Of a stretch of DNA of 64,000 nucleotides, positions 35,860-46,940 are shown one piece after another. Origin of the DNA: Bettongia penicillata ogilbyi (lineage: Eukaryota > Chordata > Mammalia > Diprotodontia > Potoroidae); NCBI GenBank assembly GCA_023548195.1, contig JAJHZJ010000414.1, positions 124,001-188,000 on the forward strand. The letters run 5' to 3'. Position numbers and translations under genes: made by a program. Every line of letters begins with the position of its first letter. Positions within the stretch are counted from its first letter, which is position 1. A model generated the notes under the pieces. The model saw nothing but the letters and a program-made list of their open reading frames with translations. It did no database searches and had not been told where the DNA came from.

Positions 35860-36395
35860 AGGAAGCTACAATCAATACCTCCACTTTTCTCCCTTGATTC
35901 TAAACTCTGCAGTCTGGTTTCTAACCTCATAATTCTACTTAATTCTACTCTCTCCAGTTACCATTGATGTTTTAATTGTCAAACTAATGTGCTTTTTTCA
36001 ATTCTCATTCTTCTTGACTTCTCAATTAAATTTGCACTATCACTCACACTTTTATCTTCAATATCCCCTAGGTTTTGTAACAAAGCTTTCTTCTGGTTCT
36101 CCTACTTGTCTGACCCTTTTTGACCTCCTTTGCTAGATCTCCATCAAAGTTGCTCTCAATATCACTTGGTGTTCCCCAAGGAAATGTCCTTGACTCTCTT
36201 CTTTTCTCCCTCCATACTATCTTGCTTTGTGACCAAACAGCTCCTATGGACTCAATTAACATTTCTATTTGGGTGATTCTCATATCCCTTTATCCAGCTC
36301 TAACTTCTTTCCTAATCTCCAGTCATTGATTGTCTATTGAACGTCTTGAAACTGATGTCCTATAAACATCTCAAATTCAACTTGTCTAAAATAGA
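35860..36395 (+). mobile_element. L2 LINE, part 1 (RT region)
   Basis: Matches the L2 ORF2 end: a degenerate ttgatgttttaattgtcaaa, ctggttctcctacttgtctg, and the RT phrase cttggtgttccccaaggaaa (translates as GVPQGNVLDSLLFSL, the RT motif upstream of the catalytic box). Old and full of stops. Cut at about 36395 by an L1 3-prime end and resumed at about 36870. Confidence 0.75.
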
Positions 36396-36860
36396 GCTGA
36401 TTTGGATTTCAGAAAAACCTGGAAAGATTTACATGAACTAATGCTAAGTGAAGTGAGCAGAACATCGTACACAGTAATAGCAACTCTAGTCCATGATCCA
36501 CTTTGATAGACTTAGGTCTTCTCAGTAATACAATGATCTAAGACAATTCCAAGGGACTCATGATGGAAAATACTATCCAAATCTAGAGAACAAACTATGG
36601 AGTCTGAATGCAGATGAAAGCATAGTATTTTCTCTCTTTTTTTTCTTGTGGTTTTTCTCTTTTGTTCTGACTTTCTTTCACAACATGACTAATGTGGAAA
36701 TATGTTTAACACGATTGTATATGTATAGCCTATATCAGATTGCTTGCCATGTTGGGGAGGGAGAAAAAAATTTGAAACTCAAAATCTTATAAAAGTGAAT
36801 GTTGAAAACTATCTTTCCATGTAATTGGAAAAAATAAAATACTATTCAGTGGGGAAAAAT
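36396..36860 (+). mobile_element. L1 3-prime end inserted in L2
   Basis: 5-prime truncated L1: gatttacatgaactaatgct, gtgaagtgagcagaaca, then tatagcctatatcagattgc and ggaaaaaataaaa. The taaaatag before it (near 36388) and taaaatag near 36868 may be the target-site duplication. Its end shares the tatagcctatat motif with the HAL1 3-prime UTRs. Confidence 0.75.
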
Positions 36861-37790
36861 AAAAACAATAAAATAGTTCATTTTCTTTCCCTTAAACTCT
36901 CACCACCCCATTCTTAACTGTACTAGCGCTGAGGCCACCACCTATCATGTAGATTCACAAATGTGGGTGTCATCCTGGACCCCTCACTCTCACACACCCT
37001 ACATAGTCAATCTTCTGCTAATTCCTCCTATTTATAACTTAAAAAGATCAGACCTCTTGTATTTGTCCCCTTCTCTTCTGGGATGCTGCCATCACCCTCT
37101 CCTGGCTATATAATACCCTGCTGGTTGGTCTTCTGGACTCAAGTCTCCCCCACTCCTTTCCATCCTCCACTCAACTGCCAAAGTGTAGGTCTGATCATGT
37201 GCCCCCTTATTTAATTAACCCCAGCAAGTCTTTATTATCTCCAGGATCAAATATAAAATTTTCTATTTTGCACATAAAGTCCTTCACAACCTGGCCTCTG
37301 TCCAAAGTTCTTATACTTCATTCCCCTCTACATACAAGCCAGCAATGCTGGTTTTCTTACTGTTCCTCATAGAAACATCCTATCTCCCCCTCCTTTGCCT
37401 TTTCACTGGCAATGTCCCATCCCTGGAATGATCTCTCCTCACCTTCACTTCCTGGATTCCCTGGCTTCCTTCTAGTCTCAATTCAAATCCTATCTTTCAC
37501 AAAAAGCCTTTCCTATTCTCACCCGGCATTCCCCAAATGTACCTAATCACATTACTAATGCCTTTCCTCCAAGATTACCTCCCACTTATTTCCATTTGTG
37601 TGTGGATCTAACACACATCTTGTGTACATGCATGTATATGTCTATCATATATGTACACTATTGTTTACATGCATCTCCTCCATTAGAATGTTAGCGCCTT
37701 GAGAGCAAGCACCGTGTTTTTTCTTTTGTTTGCATCTCTGATGTTTAACACAGTTTTTGGCACATAGAAGGTGCTAAATAAATGCCTATT
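36861..37790 (+). mobile_element. L2 LINE, part 2 (3-prime end)
   Basis: Continues the L2 3-prime coding and UTR sequence (gtgtcatcctggacccctca, ctgcaccatcaccctctcc-like) and ends with the conserved tail gaatgttagcgccttgagag, aggtgctaaataaatgccta. Confidence 0.78.
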
Positions 37791-37919
37791 ATTGTTATTG
37801 TTACATTTCAATATGATCGGTTTCCTTGGTATGCCTACGTGTTTTACTTTTTGCATTTAAAAACTCCCCAAAAACCTTTCCCAGCTCTTCCCTCTGAGAC
37901 TACTCCAATTTGCTCTATT

Positions 37920-38075
37920 TAGAGCTTATTTGTACATAGTTGTGTGCATGTTCTCTCACCCATTAGACTGTGAACTTGTTGAGAACAAGGGCTGTTTTTT
38001 GCCTTTCTGTGTATGCTCAGCCCTTTGTACGGTGCCTGGCACATCAGAGGTGCCTAATAAATGCTCGTTGATTTA
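37920..38075 (+). repeat. L2/MIR-class 3-prime end fragment
   Basis: cccattagactgtgaacttg, then ggtgcctggcacatcagagg and ctaataaatgctcgttgatt. A second CR1/L2-class tail just downstream of the L2 element. Confidence 0.65.
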
Positions 38076-38224
38076 TTATTCTAAGGAGTCCATAGGCTTC
38101 ACCACACTGCCAAAGCACTACGACACGCAAAAAGTTAAGAAACTGCCCTAGAGGGAGAAGCTTATAGGAGTTCCTCCTATAAACCCTGAACTTCATAGTG
38201 TAGGATTTCATAGTCTCAGGGATG

Positions 38225-38430
38225 ACATTTTTTTAACTTAACAATTATAGAATTTTAAAGTTGGAAGAGACCTTAGAAACTATAGCATCTGCTCCCATCC
38301 CCTTCATGGTGAAACTGAAGCCCAAAGGCATGAAGCGACTTGTCAAAAGACACACAGCTTTGGAAGTGGCAGAATCAGGATTTGAGCCCCAATCTTTTGG
38401 GCCCCCTTCAGTCATGCAGTGGTATTCCCC
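38225..38430 (-). repeat. MIR-type CORE-SINE (inverted)
   Basis: tagaattttaaagttggaag, then ctgaagcccaaaggcatgaa and atcaggatttgagccccaat. The interval 38440-39165 is unassigned apart from a GGAA-rich patch. Confidence 0.65.
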
Positions 38431-39171
38431 AAGGTGTTCTCCATGAGGGACAGAAGCATCACAAACATTGCTACAGGAAAAAGCTCAGTTTTGATTCAAA
38501 TATGGGGACTTGAGGATTGCTTCCAGTCCTTAGCAAGGAATGCCTGAAGCTCCACAGCAGGGAGTACCCGGCCAATGTACATATTTTTACACCACCAGCC
38601 TCTCCCAGATTGCTCTAGATTTGGCTGTGAGCTCCAGTGCCAGAGCTGGAATGGAACCCAATAGTCAAATATTTTCATCGGTAGCAACTCCAACACAAGC
38701 AGAACAGAGCTACATTGGAGAGTTGCAGTTTATTTGTGGTTTGAAGAAGGAAGGAGGAAGAAAGGGAGGAAGGGAAAAGGGAATCTGAAAGGCAGAGTCA
38801 AGCCTCTGCCTTCTCAATGACAAGGAGAGGAAAGGTATCTGCTAGGTTTTGTTTTTTTTTTTTAATACCACCTGGCTACCTATCTTGCCTGTATTGGGGA
38901 ATGGGGGTAAGGAAAAAGAAGGGAGGAAGGAAGGGAAAAGGGAGGCACTAACAGAAATCAAGAGATGGAATGTGTCATAAGTTTGTCAACTTTTTCCTGC
39001 ATGGTCAATGCTATTCTCACCCCATTGCTCCTCTTTTCACCCCTCTCCCCAATTTAGAATTTAAAATTGAATCAATTCAGAAGTTCTCCATTCAAGTAGC
39101 AGAGTTTATTCCCTAGTGACAAGGGAGTCTCAGTAGTGGAACTCCTTTCTATATCCACTACACACAAATGT

Positions 39172-39418
39172 TGCTGCTCAGTCATTTCAGTCCTGTCCAA
39201 CTGTTCATGACTCCATTTGGTTTGGTTTTTTTTGGCAGAAATACTTGAAGTAGTTAACCATTTCCTTCTCCAGCTCATTTTATAGAAATGAGGAAACTGA
39301 GGCAAGCAGGGTTAAGTGACTTGCCTATGGTCTCACAACTAGTAAGTATCTGAAGCCAGGTTTGAACTCAGAAAGATGAGTCCTGTATTCCAAGTCTCCA
39401 CTACGCCACTTAGCTGCC
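39172..39418 (-). repeat. CORE-SINE with Bov-B-type tail (inverted)
   Basis: ttcatgactccatttggttt tail, ggttaagtgacttgcctatg core and gccacttagctgcccc head. Confidence 0.92.
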
Positions 39419-39439
39419 CCTTATATACAAATAGTGAGA

Positions 39440-39580
39440 GGATTAATAATGGTTGGTATATCTTGGCATAGTGGATAAAGTCGAGATAATCTAAGTTCCT
39501 ACTCTTTCTCTAACATATACTGGCTAGGAGACCCTGGAAAAGTCACTTGATGTCTCAGTGCTCTAGGCAACTCTCCAAAC
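39440..39580 (+). repeat. MIR SINE fragment
   Basis: atagtggataaagtcgagat, gaccctggaaaagtcacttg. Confidence 0.55.
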
Positions 39581-40021
39581 TCTGACACTCTAAATTGCAA
39601 AAAAAAAGTGCTGCCTTCACTGGGAGTTCCCTATAATAGCAGAAAAATAAAAAGAGCACAGACTCATTCTCTGTGTCAGTCCCTTAGATCGCTAGGCATG
39701 CTTTGGTGATATTATCACTGAAGAGAGACCAGTGATTTGTTTCAGGAGTCAAGAGAAGGCCCACAAATCTCAATCCAATTCAGCAGGTATGTATTAAGTC
39801 CCTACTTGTGCTGGACACTATGCTATTCTCTGAGATCCAAAGACAAGACAAGCAGGAAAACCCAATCCTCAAGAAGTTTGTATACTATAGAGTGATTGCA
39901 GCATTTATACGAACAAAGAAATATAAAGCAAATAGAAAATAATTTCAGGAGGGAGAATGCCAACAACAGGGAAGTGGACAGTACTTAAGAAAGGCATCAT
40001 ACCTATGTTGTAGCTGTTGTT

Positions 40022-40205
40022 TCTCCTTCTTCTCAAAGAGAATCAATGACATTACAAGGTGGGATATCTTGACTTGCTTGTGATTTGGATCTAAGTGAGG
40101 CAGAGCTTCCATAAAGGGATCAGTCTTACTCTCTCCTCCAGACTCATCAAAGTCCAGTACAGATGACAGAACCAGAGCTGAGTATGAAAAGATGCTGGAT
40201 CTTCT
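40022..40205 (-). repeat. SINE with marsupial RTE-type tail (inverted)
   Basis: ctccttcttctcaaagagaa (inverted RTE tail), then tggatctaagtgaggcagag and ccagactcatcaaagtccag. Same family as 50724 and 53800. Confidence 0.7.
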
Positions 40206-40284
40206 CAGACATGAAGATCATCTAAAGATGAATATACTCTAGCTATGGGATCACCTGTACAGAATCATGGAGTAGAGGCTGAAA

Positions 40285-40560
40285 TGTGATACATCGGGGC
40301 ATCTAAGTAGTACAGTGCATAAACTCCAGGATTGGTGCCAAGAAGACCCTGAGTTCAAATCCTGCCTCTTATCCTTACAAACTGTGTGACCCAGTGCAAG
40401 TCACTTAACCTTGGTCTATCTCAGTTTCCTCATCTGTAAAATGAGCATCATAAAAGCACCTACCTCCTAGGGTTGTTGTGAGGGACACATAAAATAATAA
40501 TTATAAAGGTCTTAGCATAGTACCTGGACTAGCACTATATAAATATTAGCTATTAGTATG
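40285..40560 (+). repeat. MIR SINE, near full length
   Basis: ggggcatctaagtagtacag, aactgtgtgacccagtgcaa, cctagggttgttgtgaggga and ctagcactatataaatatta. The interval 40570-42190 contains nothing else I can name. Confidence 0.85.
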
Positions 40561-42194
40561 TAGAAATGACACATGGGTCAGTTTCATTGGGATGCAAGCA
40601 TGTGGGTGTGACTGATATGAAAGAAAACTAGGAAAATAAATGAAAGCCACCATTTTCTTATCATGCCAGCCTCAACTGATTCCTTCTTTTTTTTTCCTGG
40701 TTCCTATCACATTTGTACATATGACAAAGTCAGAATGTAATGCTAGAACTGAGAGAGATCTTAGATTATCTTTTCCATTCCCCTTCTTCAGCTTTATAGA
40801 GGGAAACAGAGGCACAGAATGGATTAATGGTGGAACAGGGTTTAATACTCACATATCTCGCTCCAGGATGATCCACCCTCCTTCAATTAACACTTGATTA
40901 TTGTAATGGAGTTTTGCACTTGCCCAGACCAATCAAAATGGCACCACGGACTTGGGACACCTATTTTAGATGGTCTGGGATTGCACAAAACCCTTATCAT
41001 ATTATCAGACACATATTGCTTAGGCATTGAATGTGAGTGGTTTTGCACTCCTAACTAAATTTTAAGTTTGTGGCAGTCGGGGGCCATGTCATTATTTATC
41101 TTGTACATATAGAGGAGCTGACAGAATATAGAGTATTTACTGATGGGTGTAGCTTGGGTTTAAGGTTTTTTAATGCTTAATAAGGAGAGACAGAGAAGCC
41201 TTAGGGAGTTCCAACTCAGAGTATGGGCAGAGATCCAAATAACCAAGGAAAGATTCCTCTCACCCAGGCTTAGTCATCAATACAACATCTGGTTGGGGAA
41301 CATAGACAGGTGGAAGCAGGTACTTAGTAGAGAGAATTTCAAACCCACTTTCTCTTTGGTTGATGACACATCTAAGCATGGTTCCCAGAGCATTTTGGCA
41401 AGGATTCCGCAGAGGTGCATTTTTGCAAAGGGAAGTATTGTACTCTATCCTACCCTGGGAGGATCAGGGTTGAGGCAAAGGTTCCTAAGGGAGCTCTGAC
41501 TCAGGTTGGATGAGGAGGATCCCAAATTATTCTAGAGTACAGGTTTTCAGTACTGAAAAAATTAAAACCACAAAAACTTTTTTCCTTTCCTAACTGACAC
41601 AATTTTCCCACAAGAAGAGGGGATGATAGCCTTCATGCTATTCAGAGATTCAGAGAAGAGGCTCTGGGAGCTTGAGCAGCTAGTAAAACATAAGTGTAAC
41701 ATCTTGACCTTAAGTTTGTCTAGTGAGTAAGAGAATAACTTCTGTGGGTTAACTGGAGAATCAAACATCCTACAGAGCTTGGTGCTCACCTTTAAGTGGA
41801 GTACATAGAGTTATTTAGGGTGATTTCTAACTTCTATCCCCATCCTTTCTCTCTTTTAATTCTCTGAATCATAAAATAACAGAATTTGAAAGTTGGGAAG
41901 GACTTAAGCATTTAATCTAGCCAATCCCTAAAGGAATCCCTATGGTATCATGCCTGACAAGTGGGAAGTACTCTCAGACCTTCGCACAACACCTCTCAAA
42001 ACTGGGAGCTATGGTTAATAACAACAGATAAAAATATGTATAGACTTTATAGTTACATACCACTTTCACATCTGATTCTGATCATAATCTACAAGGTCAA
42101 TTGTAAAAGGTCAACCTTCTTTTACAAATAGAGAACCTAGGTTTCAAAGTCAGTGTTCCTCCATGAGGAAGACTGAGTACATTTCCATGAAGCA

Positions 42195-42355
42195 AGGAAG
42201 AGCACAGTCTGTGGAGAATGTTGGAGTCGGTGGATCTGGTTTAGAAGCCCAGCTAGCCTACTTACTTAACCATTCTGGGCCTCAGTTTCGCAGTCTCTAA
42301 AGTGATTAAGGTTGAACTAAATGATCTAGAATATCTCATCCAGCTCTGAATCCAT
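42195..42355 (+). repeat. MIR SINE fragment
   Basis: ttctgggcctcagtttcgca, then gaactaaatgatctagaata. Confidence 0.65.
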
Positions 42356-43214
42356 GTTCCTATGTTGTTGGGTTTTTTTTGAGGTTTATTTATTTATATT
42401 TAATTTTCAACATTCATTTCCACAAAATTTTGAGTTCCAAATTTTCTTCCCATCTCTCCTGTTCCCGCACCACATAAAGCCTTATATTCTGATTATCCCT
42501 TCTCTCAATATGCCCTCCCTTCTATCACACCCCTCCCTTCCCTTACCCCATCTTCTCTATTTTCTTGTAGGGCAAGATAGATTTCTGTACCCCATTACCT
42601 GTGTTTCTTATTTCCCAGTTGTATGCTAAAATAACTCTCAACATTCATTCCTAAAACTTTGAATTCCAACTTCTCTCCCTTCCTCCCTCCCCACCCCTCC
42701 CCACTGAGAAGGCAAGCAATTCAATATAGGCTACATATGTGTCGTCCTGCAAAAGACTTCCATAATAGTCATGTTGTGTAAGACTATCTATATTTTACTC
42801 CATTCTATCCTGCCCCCATTTATTCTATTTTCTCTTTTGACCTTGTCCCTCCCCAAAAGTGTTTACTTCTAATTACTCCCTTCTCCCATTTGCCCTCCCT
42901 TCTATCATTCCCCTACCTCACTTATCCCCTCCTCCCCTACTTTCCTGTAGTGTAAGATAGATTTTTATACCATATTGAGTGAGCAAGTTATTCCCTCCGT
43001 AAGCCAAATGTGAAGAGAGTAAGTTTCACTTTTCCCTTCTCATCTCCTCCCTTTTCTCCTCCACTGAAACAGCTTTTCTTGCCTCTTTTATGAGAGATAA
43101 TTTGCTCTATTCCATTTCTCCCTTTCTCCTCCCAATATCTTCCTCTCTCACCCCTTAATTTTATTTTCTTAGATACCATTCCTTGTTATTCAATTCATCC
43201 TGTGATCTTTCTCT

Positions 43215-43215
<1 letters not shown>

Positions 43216-43249
<34 letters not shown>
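43216..43249. repeat. (GT)n in HAL1-D 3-prime UTR
   Basis: About 17 GT units at the same position in the element as in copies A and C. Confidence 0.96.
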
Positions 43250-43250
<1 letters not shown>

Positions 43251-43364
43251 TCCCTCCAACTACCCAAATATTGAGAAAAGTCTCAAGAGTTACAAATATT
43301 ATCTTTCCATGTAGGAATGTAAACAGTTCAACTTTAGAAAGTCCTTATGATTTCTCTTTCCTGT

Positions 43365-44156
43365 TTACTTTTTCATGCTTCCCTTGATTCTTGTGTTTGA
43401 AAGTCAAATTTTCTATACAGTTCTGGTCTTTTCATCAAGAATGCTTGAAAGTCCTCTATTTCATTGAATAACTATTTTTCCCCTGAAGTATCATACTCAG
43501 TTTTGCTGGAATTACCTAATTCTTGGTTTTAATCCTAGTTCCTTTGACTTCTGGAATATCATATTCCAAGTCCTTTGATCCCTTAGTGTAGAAGCTGCTA
43601 GATCTTATGTTATCCTGATTGTATTTCCACAAATACTCAAATTGTTTCTTTCTAGCTGCTTGCAATATTTTCTCCTTGACCTGGCAACTCTGGAATTTAG
43701 CTGCAATATTCCTAGGAGTTTTTCTTTTTGGATTTTTTTCAGGAGATGATCAGTGAATTCTTTCAATATTTATTTTACCCTCTGGTTCTAGAATATCAGG
43801 GTAGTTTTCTTCAATAATATCATAAAAAATGATGTCTAGACTCTGTTTTGATCATGGCTTTCAGGTGGTCCCATAATTTTTAGATTGTCTCTCCTGGATC
43901 TATTTTCCAAGTCAGTTGTTTTTCCAATAAGATATTTCACATTGTCTGCTATTTTTTTATTCCTTTGGTTTTGTTTTATAATTTCTTCATTTTTCATAAA
44001 GTCATTAGCTTCCATCTGCTCCATTCTAATCTCTAAGGAATTATTTTCTTCAGTGAACTTTTGGATCTCCTTTTCCATCTGGCCAATTCTGCTTTTCAGG
44101 GCATCTTCTCCTCATTGGCTTTTTGGATCTCTTTTTCTATTTGGGTTAGTCTATTT
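43365..44156 (-). pseudogene. L1 ORF1 fragment of HAL1-D/E
   Basis: Middle and C-terminal parts of ORF1p. The readable block at 44078-43836 holds the end of the coiled coil (KEIQKFTEENNSLEIRMEQM) and the start of the RRM (NRSRRDNLKIMGPPESHDQN); downstream domains are frameshifted and carry stops. Its coiled-coil motif (KFTEENNSLEIRMEQMEAND) differs from A and C (KLTEDNSSLKIRMEQMEAND) and agrees with the E part, so D and E belong to one subfamily or one element. Confidence 0.75.
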
Positions 44157-46940
44157 CTGTGAAATCCAGAGACCCTTATTATCAATGTGCCAAAAAAAGA
44201 CAAGCTTATAATTCTGTGCGACTTTAGTGCCAGAGTAGGTTCAGACTACCATACTTGTCAGGGAGTCATAGGGAGGAATGGAATTGGAAACAGCAACAGC
44301 ATTGGTCATTTATTGCTGAAGACTTGTGCATGTCATGATCTTCTCATCACCAACATTGTCTTCCATTTACCTAAACATAATAAAATTTCATGGATACACC
44401 CTCACAGCAAACATTGGCATCTAATAGACTATGTGATTGTAAGGAGAAGAGACAGACAAGATGTGAGAGTGACAAGGTAATGTATGGTTCTGAGTGATCG
44501 TAGACTTATCCTTTCCAAACTAAATATTCGTATTCATCAAAAGCATCGCCCCCAGAAGAATTAAGGTCAACAAATTAGAGCTCTTCTTTGAGCGTGAACA
44601 GTTTGTTGCTAACTTGGAGGGAAAGTTGAGCCAACATATAGTTGGCAACAGTGGAACAGAAAAGGAGGGGGCAGCTTTCAGAGATTTGGTATACAGCACT
44701 GCATTTGCTCATCTGGGCCAGAACACTTGCAAACATCAAGACTGGTTTGATGAAAATGATGGGGAAATTCAGAAGCTGCTAAATGAAAAACAAGAACTCC
44801 ACAGGATTTACCAGCAGGATAGTTCATCCACCTCTAAGAAGGCAGCATTTAATTTCATCAAAAGCAAAGTACAAGCAAAGCTTAGAGAGTCGCAGGATTT
44901 CTGGCTCAGTAAGAAGGCAGATGAAATTAAGTTTTATGCTGATAGTAACAATCCAAAGTGCTTTTATGATTCCCTGAAAACTATTTAGGGACCAAAAACC
45001 AGTGCATCATAACTACTCAGTGCTTATGGAGCCAAACTGATTAGTGATAAGGACATGATCCTAGAGAGATTGACTGAACACTTCCATAGTGTTCTCAACA
45101 GACCATCATCAACAATGATGAGGTCATTGACTGTTTACTTCAGGTTGAAGTCAATCCCTCCTTAGCCAAACTTCCAACTGCAGAAGAGATTTTGAGTGCC
45201 ATTAGGCTCATTTCACGTAGCAAAGTACCTGGTTCTAATTCTATTCCAGCTGAGATTTACAAGGTAGAGGGACCACTGCTCATACAAAAGCTGACTGAAA
45301 TTGTCCAGGCTATATGGCAAGAGGAGATTATCCCCCAGGAGTTCAAGGATGCCTCCATTGTCCATCTCTATAAAAGCAAGGGGAATAGATTGTCCTGCAA
45401 TAATCACAGGGGCAAAGTCATTGCTGGCAAGATTCTTGCTAGAGTCCTCCTTAATAGGCTGATCCTTCACCTGGAAGGTGGTCATATACCTGACAGCCAG
45501 TGTGACTTCAGAAAGGGCTGAGGAACAGTCAATGTGGTATTTGCTGCCTGAAAACTCCAGGAGAAATGCCAGGAGTAGAAGAGAGGTCTGTACACAACAT
45601 TTATAGATCTAACCAAGGCCGTTGACACTGTTAGTCATGAAGGCTTATGGAAAATTATGTCAAAATTTGGCTGTCCAGAGAATATCATCAATATTATACG
45701 TCAGATTTCATGATGTTTGTCTGGGTTCCTGGATAATGGACAGTACTCTATTGCCTTCCCAGTCAGCAATGCAGTGAAACAGGGCTGTGTACATGCTCCC
45801 ATGCTTTTTAGCATGATGTTTTCAGCCATGTTGACAAATGCTTTCAATGGGAATGAACACAGCATCAAGGTCAACTACCATACTGATGGTAAGTTCTTCA
45901 GTTTGAAAAGGCTACAAGCCAAGAGCAAAATGGAGGGAGTGTTGGTGCATGATTTTCTGTTTGCCAATGATTGTGCATTCAATGCAGCCTCTGAAGTTGA
46001 GATGCAACAAAGTATGAATCAATTCTCTGCTTCCTGTGCTAATTTTGGCCTACTAATTAACACCAAGAAAGCACAGGTGCTCCATCAGCCACCACCATAC
46101 CATCCATATGTGCAACCATCAGTTAGAACAAATGGAGAAGTTTTGAATGCTATGGATAAGTTCGCTTACCTTGGTAGTGTACTTTCTAGGGTTATACACA
46201 TTGACAATGACGTTGATGCATGCATTACCAGAGCTAGCTCAGTGTTTGGGAGTCTCTGCAGAAAAGTTTGGGAGAGATGAGGTATTAGACTGACTACCAA
46301 ACTGTAGGTCTACTGAGTCATATAACTCATTGTTATATGCTTGTGAAACATGGACAGTCTAGGAGTGCCATGCCAAGAAACTGAATCGCTTCCATTTGAA
46401 CTGTCTTGGGAAGATTCTGAGGATCATCTGGCAGGATAAGGTACCAGACACTGAAATCCTTGCTTGAGCTGAACTGCCAAGTATTCAAACTATGCTTCAG
46501 AGAGCACAACTCCAATGGGCTTCCCATATTGTTCAAATGCAGAATGTATGCTTGCCAAAAAGACTATTTTATGGAGAACTTGCAGAGGGCAGGCAATCAC
46601 AGGGTGATCAGAAGGTGCTACACAAGGACACTCTCAAGGTCTCTCTTAAGAATTTTGAATTTGACTGTGCAACATGGCAGACACTGGCACAGGACTGCTC
46701 AGTATGGCATGTCCACATCAGAAAAGGCTGCTTTGCCCTTTGAGACAGCACAGCACCTTATGTGCAAATTTAGAATATCCACCCCAAATATCCACATGGA
46801 CTATCCATGCCCAACCTGTGGTAGAGCATCCTGAAGTCATATTGGTCTGATCAGCCACATCAAACACGCTGAAATTTCACTTTCTCATGGTCATGTCATT
46901 TTAGTCCTCTTCAAAGATGAAGGACAACAACCCATTAACC
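44157..46940 (+). mobile_element. RTE LINE 2 (5-prime truncated)
   Basis: A 2.8-kb RTE/Bov-B-class non-LTR retrotransposon. It starts inside the AP-endonuclease domain (LIILCDFSARVGSDYHTCQG and SWIHPHSKHWHLIDYVIVRR, the latter carrying the conserved HxxIDY-like core). The reverse transcriptase (KVPGSNSIPAEIYKVEGPLL; later AVKQGCVHAPMLFSMMFSAM; catalytic box FANDC where RTE elements have FADDC) and C-terminal region (FHLNCLGKILRIIWQDKVPD) follow. It ends in the RTE tail at about 46930. Frames at 44187-44480, 44614-44988, 45192-45521 and 45717-46280 are separated by stops or shifts. Insertion is into HAL1-D/E. Confidence 0.9.
45717..46280 (+). pseudogene. RTE LINE 2 reverse transcriptase fragment
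   Basis: The longest uninterrupted RTE frame (187 codons). It covers RT motifs around QGCVHAPMLFSMMFSAMLTN and the catalytic region VHDFLFANDCAFNAASEVEM, where the second Asp of the usual FADD box is Asn, so it would be inactive even if expressed. Its neighbours upstream (45192-45521) hold the first RT motifs in another frame. Confidence 0.85.

Larger units (their letters stand above)
42373..44156 (-). mobile_element. HAL1-like L1 derivative D/E, 3-prime part (inverted)
   Basis: The minus-strand element starts at its poly(A) (tttttttt at 42373). The 3-prime UTR (pyrimidine-rich on this strand) carries a GT microsatellite at 43216-43249. ORF1 follows, running from about 43365 to the break at 44156, where an RTE LINE interrupts it. 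No ORF2 is present. The 5-prime remainder is at 46941-47952. Sequence 43978-44156 is repeated after the RTE element (46941-47120). Confidence 0.82.

Noticed and set aside
44187..46280. Endonuclease and reverse transcriptase fragments as a host gene (such RTE pieces are sometimes annotated as craniofacial development protein 2-like)
   Set aside because: Several frameshifts and stops, a degenerate FADD box and a complete RTE tail show a dead LINE.
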